Of a stretch of 64,000 nt of DNA, positions 40,502 to 48,795 are shown in pieces. Every line of letters starts with the position of its first letter. The first letter of the stretch is position 1. The stretch is from NCBI RefSeq assembly GCF_036241575.1, contig NZ_CP108455.1:4088001-4152000 (forward strand). Direction: 5' to 3'. The DNA is from Streptomyces sp. NBC_01267 (GTDB lineage: Bacteria; Actinomycetota; Actinomycetes; Streptomycetales; Streptomycetaceae). The notes below the pieces were generated by a model. It worked only from the letters and a program-made list of their open reading frames with translations, was not told where the DNA came from and ran no database searches. A program made the translations under genes and the position numbers.

Positions 40502-41190
40502 TTCACGAAGTGGATGAACTCCTCAGGACGTTGCTGAAGGGCGGCGCCCTGACCGGCGCCGACATCGAGATCGCTTTCGAGGCCCCGACCCGCGAGTGGG
40601 CGGCCCGGCGCAACGCTCCCGCCTTCGACGTCTACCTCTACGACATCCGCGAGGACGTCAGACGTCGTGAGCGCGGACTGCTCGACGTCCGTGACGAGCG
40701 CGGAGTCGTCGTACGCCGGAGGAAACCGCCCCACTGGTTCCGGCTGTCGTACCTCATCACCGCCTGGACCAAGCGTCCGGAAGATGAACACCGGCTGCTC
40801 TCCGCGGCGTTGGCAACGTTGCTGCCGCATGAACTTATTCCGCCCGAGAAGCTGCCCGCCGCGCTCGCCGAACTCGGCCTGAGCGTGCCGCTGGCCATCT
40901 CCGGGATTCAGATGGAGTCGCGCTCGCTGGCCGAAATCTGGTCGGCTCTCGGCGGCGGACTGAAACCTTCACTGGACATCGTTGTCACGGTGCCGTTCCC
41001 CGCGTACCCCGATTACGACGCCGGACCGCCGGTCACCGAGGGCGCCGTCGTGCGGGCCCGCGAGATGGACGGTCCCCTGGAGGACGAGGAGCGGGGGCAC
41101 CAGGAGCGCCACAAGGTGTGGGAGGCGCCGGACCCGGGCGGCGTCCGCGCGTCCGCCGCTCCGGTCCGGTTCGGAGCGGGTCCCCGGTGA
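40498..41190 (+). CDS. cis16: CIS cap/tube-terminator protein (DUF4255, Pvc16-like)
   Basis: This 230-residue protein contains a DUF4255 domain, the family of the tube-terminating cap of extracellular contractile injection systems. Visible marks are IHEVDELLRTLLKGGALTGA, PAFDVYLYDIREDVRRRE, PPHWFRLSYLITAWTKRPED and HRLLSAALATLLPHELIP. The cap closes the top of the inner tube and helps sheath attachment. The C-terminal 40 residues are charged and probably disordered. It starts at GTG 40498 within the stop of the regulator and its own stop overlaps the ATPase start (GTGA). Confidence 0.87.
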   Translation: MIHEVDELLRTLLKGGALTGADIEIAFEAPTREWAARRNAPAFDVYLYDIREDVRRRERGLLDVRDERGVVVRRRKPPHWFRLSYLITAWTKRPEDEHRLLSAALATLLPHELIPPEKLPAALAELGLSVPLAISGIQMESRSLAEIWSALGGGLKPSLDIVVTVPFPAYPDYDAGPPVTEGAVVRAREMDGPLEDEERGHQERHKVWEAPDPGGVRASAAPVRFGAGPR

Positions 41191-43319
41191 CCGTCGACTC
41201 CCCCGTCGGCGCCGACGCGCGCCCCGACGCCTCCGAGGGCGTACTGCTGGCCCGGCTGGCCCGGCTGCGCGAGCGGGTGGCCGGTCTGGTCGAGGAGCGC
41301 AGCGAGGGCGACCCCACCGCGGCCGACCCGCTGCGCGGCCTGTACCTCTCCGGCGAGGCCGTACAGCACCACCTGGGACGGTTCGCTGATCCCCGGTACG
41401 CCGCGCACGGGCACCCCGACGGCCCGTCGGAGTGGGCGGGCGCGGCGGAGGTCCCCGCGGTGGACGACCGCCTGCACCGGCTCGCCCGCAGCCTCCAGCT
41501 GACCGCGCTGGACACCGATGTGCTGCTCATCGCGCTCGCCCCGGACCTCGACCGCGGCTTCGAGCCGCTGTACGGGTATCTGAACGACGACGTCAGCCGC
41601 CGACGGGCCACGGTCGGGCTGGCACTCGACGTGTGCGGCCTGCCGCCGACCCGGGCCGCGGCACGTGACCGCTTCCGCCGTACGGCACCCCTGTCCGCGC
41701 TCGGCCTGCTGATCGTGGAGGAGCCGGAACGGCCCTTCCTCAGCCGCTCGTTGCGCGTACCGGACCGGCTGGCCGCCCATCTGCTCGGCGACGACGCCCC
41801 GGACGCCGCGCTCGACGGGTACGTGCGCGCGCTGGAGACCCACGCCGACGGGGCGTACGCGCCGCAGGCTGAGTCACCGCTGCCGCTGCTCGCCGAACAC
41901 CTCGCCACCACCCCGCTCACGGTGTACCTGCGCGAGCGCCGGGACGGCGACGGACTCCGGTGCGCCGCCACCGTGCTGCGGGCGGCGGGCCGCGAGGCGC
42001 TGCACTTCACCCCCGAGCTCGCGCCCGCCCGCGGCCCGGGGCGCGCCGAGGGCGCCGAGGGCGCGGAGCCGGCCCCCGACGAGCGGCACGGCACCTCCCC
42101 GTACGGCCCGGTGCCGGAACTGCTCCGCGAGGCCCGGCTGCGCGGCTGCGCGATCGTCGTGTCTCCGCTGCCCGAGCGGACGGGCCCGCTGATCCGGGCG
42201 CTGGCGGTGCCGGACGTACCGGTGCTGTTCGCCGGGACGGGTCCGTACGACCCGCAGTGGTGCGAGAGCGATCCGCTGGTGCTGGACGTGCCCCGGACGG
42301 CGTCGGGGGCGGTGGACACCTGGTCGGCCGCCCTCGGTCTGGGTACGGAGGAGGACCCGGGGTTCGACCTGGCCGCGTCCGTCGCCCCGTACCGCCTCGG
42401 CGGCGACCGGATCGCCCGCGCCGCCCGTACGGCACGGGAGCTGGCCGCGTTCGAGGGGACCGCGCTCACCGCCGACCACGTGCGGCTTGCCGCCCGGCAG
42501 CAGTCCGCCTCCGGCCTGGAGCGGCACGCCCGCCGGATCCGGCCCGCCGTCGGCTGGGACGATCTCGTCCTGCCCGAGGAACGCCTGGGCCACCTGCGGG
42601 AACTGGCCCTGCGCGCCCGGCACCGCGACCGGGTCCTCGGCGACTGGCGGCTCAGCGCCGGAGGCGGCCGGGGCCGCGGCGTACTGGCGCTGTTCGCCGG
42701 GGATTCCGGCACCGGCAAGACGCTCTCCGCCGAAGTCGTCGCCGGGGAACTGGGGTTGGACCTGTACGTGGTCCAGCTCTCCTCGGTCGTCGACAAGTAC
42801 GTCGGTGAGACCCAGAAGAACCTGGAGCGGATCTTCACCGAGGCCGACAGCACGGACGCCGTGCTGCTCTTCGACGAGGCCGACGCCGTCTTCGGCAAGC
42901 GCTCCGAGGTCAAGGACGCGCACGACCGCTACGCCAACATGGAGAGCGCCTACCTGCTCCAGCGCCTGGAGTCCTTCGACGGCATCGCCCTGCTCACCAC
43001 CAACCTGCGGGCGAACATCGACGACGCCTTCACCCGGCGCCTGGACCTGGTGGTCGACTTCCCCTTCCCCGACGCCGAGCAGCGGCTAGCCCTGTGGCGG
43101 CACAGCCTGGCCCATGTGCCGTGCGCCGAGAGCATCGATCCGAGCGCGTGCGCACGGGACTTCGAGCTGTCGGGCGGCTCCATCCGCAGCGCCGTGGTGA
43201 CCGCCGCCTACACGGCGGCGGGCCGCGGCGAGCCGGTCGCCACGGCCGACCTGCTGGCCGGTGCCCGCCGGGAGTACCGCAAGGCGGGCCGCCTGGTCCC
43301 GGGCGACGTGGGCTGGTGA
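41187..43319 (+). CDS. cis15: CIS-associated AAA+ ATPase (Pvc15-like)
   Basis: This 710-residue ATPase matches the AAA+ proteins that accompany injection systems (Pvc15/Afp15) and are thought to help assembly or cargo loading. The N-terminal half (about 430 residues) is a family-specific region. The AAA core has Walker A GDSGTGKT (Lys511), pore-like VVDKYVGETQKNL, Walker B VLLFDEADA (Asp563, Glu564), sensor-type ALLTTNLRANIDDAFTRR (arginine finger) and a C-terminal lid. The GTG start overlaps the stop of the cap gene. A perfect 16-bp hairpin ends this three-gene unit. Confidence 0.9.
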   Translation: MTVDSPVGADARPDASEGVLLARLARLRERVAGLVEERSEGDPTAADPLRGLYLSGEAVQHHLGRFADPRYAAHGHPDGPSEWAGAAEVPAVDDRLHRLARSLQLTALDTDVLLIALAPDLDRGFEPLYGYLNDDVSRRRATVGLALDVCGLPPTRAAARDRFRRTAPLSALGLLIVEEPERPFLSRSLRVPDRLAAHLLGDDAPDAALDGYVRALETHADGAYAPQAESPLPLLAEHLATTPLTVYLRERRDGDGLRCAATVLRAAGREALHFTPELAPARGPGRAEGAEGAEPAPDERHGTSPYGPVPELLREARLRGCAIVVSPLPERTGPLIRALAVPDVPVLFAGTGPYDPQWCESDPLVLDVPRTASGAVDTWSAALGLGTEEDPGFDLAASVAPYRLGGDRIARAARTARELAAFEGTALTADHVRLAARQQSASGLERHARRIRPAVGWDDLVLPEERLGHLRELALRARHRDRVLGDWRLSAGGGRGRGVLALFAGDSGTGKTLSAEVVAGELGLDLYVVQLSSVVDKYVGETQKNLERIFTEADSTDAVLLFDEADAVFGKRSEVKDAHDRYANMESAYLLQRLESFDGIALLTTNLRANIDDAFTRRLDLVVDFPFPDAEQRLALWRHSLAHVPCAESIDPSACARDFELSGGSIRSAVVTAAYTAAGRGEPVATADLLAGARREYRKAGRLVPGDVGW

Positions 43320-43325
43320 ACGGTG

Positions 43326-43362
43326 CCCCGGCCGGCCCTCGTTCCGCGAGGGCCGGCCGGGG
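43326..43362. terminator. Bidirectional terminator between ATPase and lectin protein genes
   Basis: A perfect 16-bp stem (CCCCGGCCGGCCCTCG and complement) with a 5-base loop fills the gap between the stops of two convergent genes. Confidence 0.9.
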
Positions 43363-44778
43363 TCAGTTCTGACCGGCCTTGACGAGGCGCCATACCTGGT
43401 CGTCGGTGTCACTGCACTGGTACGCGGACACCTCTTTGCCCTCCGCCATGTCCTCGCCCTTGCTGGCGAAGCCGGTGACGTTCAGGCACTTGGAGTTACT
43501 GGAGTAGTTGCGGATCCAGTAGTTGAGCCCGCCGCTGTCCGGCCGTGTCTCCAGGTACCAGAGCTGGTTGCCGTCGTGGGACCGGGTACACGCGTTCTCG
43601 TGCAACGTCGGTGTGCCGTTGTCCGTGGCGGCGTTGGCGGGGGCATCCATGCAGTAGCCGGTGGTGTTGTTACGGATCTGGACGAGGTCCGAGCCGTGCG
43701 GGCCCTGGCCCTTGAACACCGTGTCGAAGGTCCACACCTGGTTGACCTCGGCGGGGTCCAGGCCGCAGGTGTACTGGCCGAGGGGGCTGCCCGCGGAACC
43801 GTTGGCCAGGGCGGGAGCGGCGCACTTCTGCGAGGTGGTGTTCCGGATCATGACGTCTTTGAGCGGGTCGTCCGGTGGCGGCTTCTTGGCTCCGCCGCCG
43901 CCACCGCCGCTGTTCTTCCCGGCGTTGTCGTCGGCTGTTTTCGACGGTTCGGGGTCGGGGGGTGCGGGTGCGGAGGGTGCGGGTGGTGGTGGGGCGAGGG
44001 TGGATTTGCCGACGTCGCTGCGTTCGGTGGCTTGGCTGGCTACGGAGGGTTTGTAGGCGATCCAGACCATGACGAGGGCGATGGTGAGGGCGATGAGCAT
44101 GCTGATGATGACGCCGAGCCAGCGGGGGAGGAGTCCGGGTTGGATGTAGGTGCCCTGGACGGGGAGGGGTTCGGCGCCTGAGCGTTGGATGGCGAGGTTG
44201 TAGGGGCGGGACTGCTTTGCTCCGGCCCAGATGATCTGGCGTGGCTTCAGGGTGGTTTTGAGGAAGGCGGCGCGGCCGGGTTCGATCTGGACGTTGGCGG
44301 GGTGGATGTCGTAGGAGAGTTGGTCGCTGTTGTCGGTGCCGTTGACGGAGGCGGTGAGTTTGACGTTGCCGATGTTGTCGATGGCGAGGCGGGGGCGTCC
44401 TCGGAAGCGGCCTTTGACGGTGTGGGGGACGAGTTCGGCGCGTACTTCGGTGAAGGGGGTGACGGTGACGTTGCCCTCGGGGACCGTGGTGGCCTGGGGG
44501 TGTTCGGTCGGGATGATCTGGACGCCGTAGGGGGTGGGTCCGGCGGTGGCGTCGGGGGTGCGGGGCGGAGCGAAGGTCAGCTGCACGCTCCCGGTGGTTC
44601 CCGGGTAGAGGCGGATGGTCTGCGGTTCGACGGTCGTCCAGGGGGAGAGGTCACCCACAGGCACGAACCGGTACTCGTCGACGACGTCGCCGGTATTGCG
44701 CACCCGCAATCGCACGCCGGCCGAACCACCCGGGTCCACGGTTGTCGAAGGGGGCTCCAGGGAGGTCCACAGACTCAT
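43363..44778 (-). CDS. Membrane protein with Ig-like N-terminal domains and ricin-type lectin tail (copy A)
   Basis: This 471-residue protein has two N-terminal beta-sandwich domains without a signal peptide (residues 1-110 and 110-210, of the kind often called hydrolytic protein, COG1470). One membrane helix follows at about 219-242, then a Pro/Ser/Gly linker (LAPPPPAPSAPAPPDPEPSK, six Gly), then a ricin-type beta-trefoil lectin (residues about 308-471, with QVW and QLWYLE repeats and paired Cys). The N-terminal part is likely cytoplasmic and the lectin outside. Residues 1-307 are nearly identical to the next gene, while the lectins differ. Within the CIS locus it may anchor the particle or bind wall glycans; this is inference. 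Confidence 0.85.
   Translation of the reverse strand: MSLWTSLEPPSTTVDPGGSAGVRLRVRNTGDVVDEYRFVPVGDLSPWTTVEPQTIRLYPGTTGSVQLTFAPPRTPDATAGPTPYGVQIIPTEHPQATTVPEGNVTVTPFTEVRAELVPHTVKGRFRGRPRLAIDNIGNVKLTASVNGTDNSDQLSYDIHPANVQIEPGRAAFLKTTLKPRQIIWAGAKQSRPYNLAIQRSGAEPLPVQGTYIQPGLLPRWLGVIISMLIALTIALVMVWIAYKPSVASQATERSDVGKSTLAPPPPAPSAPAPPDPEPSKTADDNAGKNSGGGGGGAKKPPPDDPLKDVMIRNTTSQKCAAPALANGSAGSPLGQYTCGLDPAEVNQVWTFDTVFKGQGPHGSDLVQIRNNTTGYCMDAPANAATDNGTPTLHENACTRSHDGNQLWYLETRPDSGGLNYWIRNYSSNSKCLNVTGFASKGEDMAEGKEVSAYQCSDTDDQVWRLVKAGQN
43858..44778 (-). repeat. Near-identical 921-bp duplicated block, copy A
   Basis: This block (codons 1-307 of lectin protein A) matches 45412-46332 almost base for base. I see a C/G difference near 43919 and a few near the start codon. 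About 110 bases upstream of the start are also related (GGCCCCAGGGCAGGATGC is shared). Downstream of codon 307 the two genes diverge clearly. The high identity implies recent duplication or ongoing gene conversion. Confidence 0.9.
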
Positions 44779-44922
44779 GTCGCAACGCTATGGCGGATGT
44801 TGCCGCGTTGTCCCAGGCCCCAGGGCAGGATGCGGCGTACGAAGGCGCAGCCACCGCTGCCCTCCCGGGGTGCCTCGCGGTCGGAGCACCCCGGGATCGT
44901 CAGCCGGGACCGTCAGCCGGGA

Positions 44923-46332
44923 TCAGTTCTGGTCGGGCTTGGTGAGGTACCAGATCTGGTCGTCGTCGTCACTGCACGTGAACAGGCCCAGCGTGTCGCC
45001 CTCCTTCATGTCGTCTCCCGTGTTGGCGTAGCCGGAGACGTCCATGCACAGGCCGTTGCTGATGTAGTTGCGGATCCAGTAGAGCCCACCGGTGTTCGGC
45101 CGCTTCACCAGGTACCAGAGCTGGTTGTCGTCCAGCGTCCGGGTGCAGGCGCCCTCGTACAGATGCTGGCCGTGCGACTGCGCACCCTTGTCGGGCAGAT
45201 CCACGCAGTAGCCGGTGGTGTTGTTGCGGATCTGGACGAGGTCGGAGTTGTTCGGGCCCTGGCCCTTGAACACCGTTTCCAGGCTCCACACCTGATTGGC
45301 ACCGGCCGGGTCGTCCCCGCACTTGTACTGGCCGAGGGGGCTGCCCGCGGAACCGTTGGCCAAGGCGGGGGCGGCACACAGATGGGTCGTCCCGTTCCTC
45401 AGCATGACGCTCTTGAGCGGGTCGTCCGGTGGCGGCTTCTTGGCTCCGCCGCCGCCACCGCCGCTGTTCTTGCCGGCGTTGTCGTCGGCTGTTTTCGACG
45501 GTTCGGGGTCGGGGGGTGCGGGTGCGGAGGGTGCGGGTGGTGGTGGGGCGAGGGTGGATTTGCCGACGTCGCTGCGTTCGGTGGCTTGGCTGGCTACGGA
45601 GGGTTTGTAGGCGATCCAGACCATGACGAGGGCGATGGTGAGGGCGATGAGCATGCTGATGATGACGCCGAGCCAGCGGGGGAGGAGTCCGGGTTGGATG
45701 TAGGTGCCCTGGACGGGGAGGGGTTCGGCGCCTGAGCGTTGGATGGCGAGGTTGTAGGGGCGGGACTGCTTTGCTCCGGCCCAGATGATCTGGCGTGGCT
45801 TCAGGGTGGTTTTGAGGAAGGCGGCGCGGCCGGGTTCGATCTGGACGTTGGCGGGGTGGATGTCGTAGGAGAGTTGGTCGCTGTTGTCGGTGCCGTTGAC
45901 GGAGGCGGTGAGTTTGACGTTGCCGATGTTGTCGATGGCGAGGCGGGGGCGTCCTCGGAAGCGGCCTTTGACGGTGTGGGGGACGAGTTCGGCGCGTACT
46001 TCGGTGAAGGGGGTGACGGTGACGTTGCCCTCGGGGACCGTGGTGGCCTGGGGGTGTTCGGTCGGGATGATCTGGACGCCGTAGGGGGTGGGTCCGGCGG
46101 TGGCGTCGGGGGTGCGGGGCGGAGCGAAGGTCAGCTGCACGCTCCCGGTGGTTCCCGGGTAGAGGCGGATGGTCTGCGGTTCGACGGTCGTCCAGGGGGA
46201 GAGGTCACCCACAGGCACGAACCGGTACTCGTCGACGACGTCGCCGGTATTGCGCACCCGTAGCCGCACACTGGCTGACCCACCCGGGTCCACGGTCGTC
46301 GAAGGGGGCTCCAGGGAGGTCCACAGACTCAT
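44923..46332 (-). CDS. Membrane protein with Ig-like N-terminal domains and ricin-type lectin tail (copy B)
   Basis: This 469-residue paralogue of the preceding protein has residues 1-307 identical except Gly/Ser at position 21, including both beta-sandwich domains, the membrane helix and the linker. The beta-trefoil lectin differs throughout (for example VMLRNGTTHLCAAPA against VMIRNTTSQKCAAPA, and DLPDKGAQSHGQHLYEG against DAPANAATDNGTPTLHEN), though both keep the QxW-type repeats. The two lectins may recognise different glycans. Codons in the shared block favour AAA, GAA, CAA and CCA, unlike the lectin part. The gene is downstream of the DUF4157 gene on the same strand. Confidence 0.85.
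   Translation of the reverse strand: MSLWTSLEPPSTTVDPGGSASVRLRVRNTGDVVDEYRFVPVGDLSPWTTVEPQTIRLYPGTTGSVQLTFAPPRTPDATAGPTPYGVQIIPTEHPQATTVPEGNVTVTPFTEVRAELVPHTVKGRFRGRPRLAIDNIGNVKLTASVNGTDNSDQLSYDIHPANVQIEPGRAAFLKTTLKPRQIIWAGAKQSRPYNLAIQRSGAEPLPVQGTYIQPGLLPRWLGVIISMLIALTIALVMVWIAYKPSVASQATERSDVGKSTLAPPPPAPSAPAPPDPEPSKTADDNAGKNSGGGGGGAKKPPPDDPLKSVMLRNGTTHLCAAPALANGSAGSPLGQYKCGDDPAGANQVWSLETVFKGQGPNNSDLVQIRNNTTGYCVDLPDKGAQSHGQHLYEGACTRTLDDNQLWYLVKRPNTGGLYWIRNYISNGLCMDVSGYANTGDDMKEGDTLGLFTCSDDDDQIWYLTKPDQN
45412..46332 (-). repeat. Near-identical 921-bp duplicated block, copy B
   Basis: This is the partner of 43858-44778, offset by 1,554 bases in the same orientation. Confidence 0.9.
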
Positions 46333-46495
46333 GTGACAACGCTACGGCAGGTGTTGCCGTGCTGTCGCAGGCCCCAGGGCAGGATGCAGCGTCCGAAGGC
46401 GCAGGCCCTGCTGCCCTCGTGGGTGCCTCGTGGTGCGGGGCACCCCGGAACCCTCAGCGGCGCGGACGGCTGCCGGTCGACGGGTGCGGTACGGG

Positions 46496-46540
46496 TACCT
46501 CAGAACCCGTTGCGGGTACCTCGGATACCTCAGAACCCGT
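46496..46540. repeat. 15-bp direct repeat at the end of the DUF4157 gene
   Basis: TACCTCAGAACCCGT occurs at 46496-46510 and again at 46526-46540. The stop codon of the DUF4157 gene lies in the second copy, so the gene end has been locally duplicated. Confidence 0.75.
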
Positions 46541-47153
46541 CCGGATCGTCGCTGAGCGGCTCGTCGTTGTACGGGACCGGATCCGGGCTGCCCTTGAGGC
46601 GGTGGGCCCAGTCCTCCGCCTCGACCTCCTTCGGGTCGCCCTTGTCGGAGAGCGAGAGGCCACCGCCGTTGTCGGTGCCCGGCACGGACCCCTTCCGCTG
46701 CTGTTTCACGTGGGCCAGTTCGTGCAGCATCGTGTGTTCGTTGTCGCCCCCCTCGCCGACGACGATATGCCGGTCCGTCGTGTACGCGTGGGCCTGGAGA
46801 TCGGCCGCCGACTGCCGCGCCGCCGCGTCCTTGTGCACCTCCACGTCACCGAGGTAGACCCCCATGCCCTGCTCCGCCTTGGCGCGGATCGCCGGGTCCA
46901 CGGGAACCCCCGGCTTCTTGATGACGTCGTACACCGTCGAGGCCTGCACGGGGTCGTCGTGACCACACCCGGCGCCGTGCTCGTGCGACTGCTGCTCGAC
47001 CCGGCGCTGCACCTCGACCGTGCGCGTCACCGCGGCGTTGCCGGCCTTGCGTTGCAGGGCGAGGAGGGGCGGCACCGGGGCGACAGCGGAGTGCGCCGAG
47101 CGTTGTACGGCGTTCCGCTGAGGGGTCGAGTGGTCCCGTTCGTATGCGGGCAT
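46530..47153 (-). CDS. DUF4157 (eCIS core domain) protein with HExxH motif
   Basis: This 207-residue protein carries the eCIS core domain DUF4157, a putative metallopeptidase fold found almost only near contractile injection systems and on their toxins. The zinc motif is HELAH (144-148), in MLHELAHVKQQ, with TDRHIVVGEG before it. The N-terminal 60 residues have AVQRSAH (16), LQRKAGNAAVTR (33-44) and VEVQRRV (47-53), which resemble segments of the cargo and of the 1,161-residue protein. It may be a cargo adaptor, protease or effector. It is divergent from the candidate cargo gene and upstream of lectin protein B. Confidence 0.9.
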   Translation of the reverse strand: MPAYERDHSTPQRNAVQRSAHSAVAPVPPLLALQRKAGNAAVTRTVEVQRRVEQQSHEHGAGCGHDDPVQASTVYDVIKKPGVPVDPAIRAKAEQGMGVYLGDVEVHKDAAARQSAADLQAHAYTTDRHIVVGEGGDNEHTMLHELAHVKQQRKGSVPGTDNGGGLSLSDKGDPKEVEAEDWAHRLKGSPDPVPYNDEPLSDDPDGF

Positions 47154-47633
47154 GGGCCCTTCCTGTCCGGCGTCGACATGCGTGCTTACGGCCTAACCGG
47201 CCCCGGGCGGCGGTGACAAGGACCGCGCGGGCACTTCTGGGAGCCCCCGGGGCAGAGACGGCTGCCCACCCACGCCTCACGGACCGCCTCCCTGATGCGT
47301 CCGTGACACACATTCCCGGTCGGTCCCGTCGTACTCCCGTGCACGCCAGGGCGCTTGCGAGGGTGCGGATCTCCCGCCGCGGCGCCTTGCCCTCCGGGAC
47401 GGGCCGCGTGGGGTGGAGGGCAGGCAGGAGTGCCCTCCCGCCTCTTCTGCCACGCGGGTGCGTGCCGTAGGAGAGTGGGGGAGGCGCAACCGCAGCGAGG
47501 AGGCCGAGACAACTGAACGTGTTCGTGGTCGCACTCGGCCCGGGGCTGATCCCTACCGCTGGCCGTGCTGCGTCGCCCAGTGACCGCCCGCGTGTGCCGT
47601 CCCGCGCACAGCCGTCGACAGAGGTGAGCGCCC
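47154..47633. other. Divergent region between DUF4157 and candidate cargo genes
   Basis: No gene is supported in these 480 bases. The region must hold at least two divergent promoters. AGAGGTGAG just before 47634 is the ribosome site for the cargo gene. I see no clear operator. Confidence 0.45.
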
Positions 47634-48617
47634 GTGCACGCCCATGAGCAGCGAAACCCCGCGGAAGGCCGGGGGCGGGCGTCGGCCCGGCCCCGTACCG
47701 CCCCGCCCACGGCACCCCTCCTGCGGACCGGGTCGCCCCAGGCCGACATGCGGGCGTGGCAGAACCGCGCGGGCAATGCCGTGGCGACCCGGATGCTGGG
47801 GCAGGAGGAACAGTCCGGCCGCCCGCAGGCCGTCCAGCGGATGCCGGCCGACAACGGCCGCCCCGGAGGGCCCGCCCCGGCCGCCCAGGAGCTCCGCTCC
47901 GTCTTCGAGTCCGACTCCTCCGACTCCGAGTCGGACAGCGCCTCCGCCTCCGCCGCCGCGGCCGAGCAGGACAACGTACTGCCGTACCACCGGGATCTGC
48001 GCGCGCTGCGTGCGCTGATCCGGCGGGCCATGGAGGCCGAGCAGAACTCCGAGAAGGAGAAGAAGAACTCCGGCAAGGAGAAGCGGAGTTCGGCCCAGAA
48101 CGCTCGGAACTGGACCGTCACGGTGAAGATCGATCCGGGTGCGTCCTGGACGAGCCGGGACTTCCGCAACGGCGAGGTGGGTCACGTCTGGCTCTCGCTG
48201 ACCTCGCCGCTCGGCCAGTCGACACAGTTCGGCTTCTACCCGAAGACCATGGCCGGCGCCACCAGTGTCCCGGGCGAGATCCTCTGCCCGGACCCGCACG
48301 GTGGCGACAAGGAGCAGAAGAGCGTTTCTGTCGGGCTCCAGGAGGTGCTGAGCGGCTACCACGCGGCCTTCGCCAGGGCGGACGCCAGGTACCACCTCGG
48401 CGGGTACAACTGCGCGAGCTTCGCGTCGGACGTCTGGAAGGCCATGACCGGCAGCCCGCTGCCCAACGGGTTCCTGATCTCCAACCCGGCCTCCGCGGCG
48501 GAGTCGATCAGGTCGGAACGGGAACTCCGCTCGGCGTTCGCCGGGCAGGAGATGACCGGTGGCCTGGAGGACCTGATCGACATGGTCACCTCGGGCAATA
48601 TCGTGCCCCCGATGTGA
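47634..48617 (+). CDS. Candidate CIS cargo/effector with permuted-papain-like C-terminal domain
   Basis: This 327-residue protein has a disordered N-terminal half with the eCIS-associated pattern MRAWQNRAGNAVATRMLGQ (39-57) and AVQRM (66-70). A Ser/Asp linker (FESDSSDSESDSASAS) and a Lys/Glu helix follow. The C-terminal domain (about 158-327) contains GHVWLSL (His184), GFYP and LGGYNCASFASDVW (Cys260). A His before a Cys in such motifs is typical of circularly permuted papain-like (LRAT/NlpC-type) hydrolases, so peptidase, amidase or acyltransferase activity is likely. The position between the DUF4157 gene and the sheath gene supports a role as effector. The start is GTG 47634 after AGAGGTGAG. 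Confidence 0.75.
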   Translation: MHAHEQRNPAEGRGRASARPRTAPPTAPLLRTGSPQADMRAWQNRAGNAVATRMLGQEEQSGRPQAVQRMPADNGRPGGPAPAAQELRSVFESDSSDSESDSASASAAAAEQDNVLPYHRDLRALRALIRRAMEAEQNSEKEKKNSGKEKRSSAQNARNWTVTVKIDPGASWTSRDFRNGEVGHVWLSLTSPLGQSTQFGFYPKTMAGATSVPGEILCPDPHGGDKEQKSVSVGLQEVLSGYHAAFARADARYHLGGYNCASFASDVWKAMTGSPLPNGFLISNPASAAESIRSERELRSAFAGQEMTGGLEDLIDMVTSGNIVPPM

Positions 48618-48795
48618 GCCCGTCCCCGCCTCCGGCGCCCGGCCCTCGCCACCGGCGGGCTTTCGGGCACGGCCGACGGCTTTCGGGGCAGCAGGTGTAT
48701 GCCCCGGGAAAGGCCCCTAAGGCTCTTACGGGAGGGTTCCCGCTTGATCGAGGGTTGATCGGGTAACTGAGTCTTACCCCCGAGGAGAGCAGAAC

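Noticed and set aside
43363..44778. Annotation as a glycoside hydrolase because of the ricin-type lectin
   Set aside because: There is no catalytic domain; the N-terminal part is two beta-sandwiches followed by a membrane helix.
44185..46263. Plus-strand Gly/Val/Asp-rich frames over the lectin protein genes
   Set aside because: They are duplicated only because the minus-strand genes are. The minus frames show domains, a membrane helix and Cys-paired lectin repeats.
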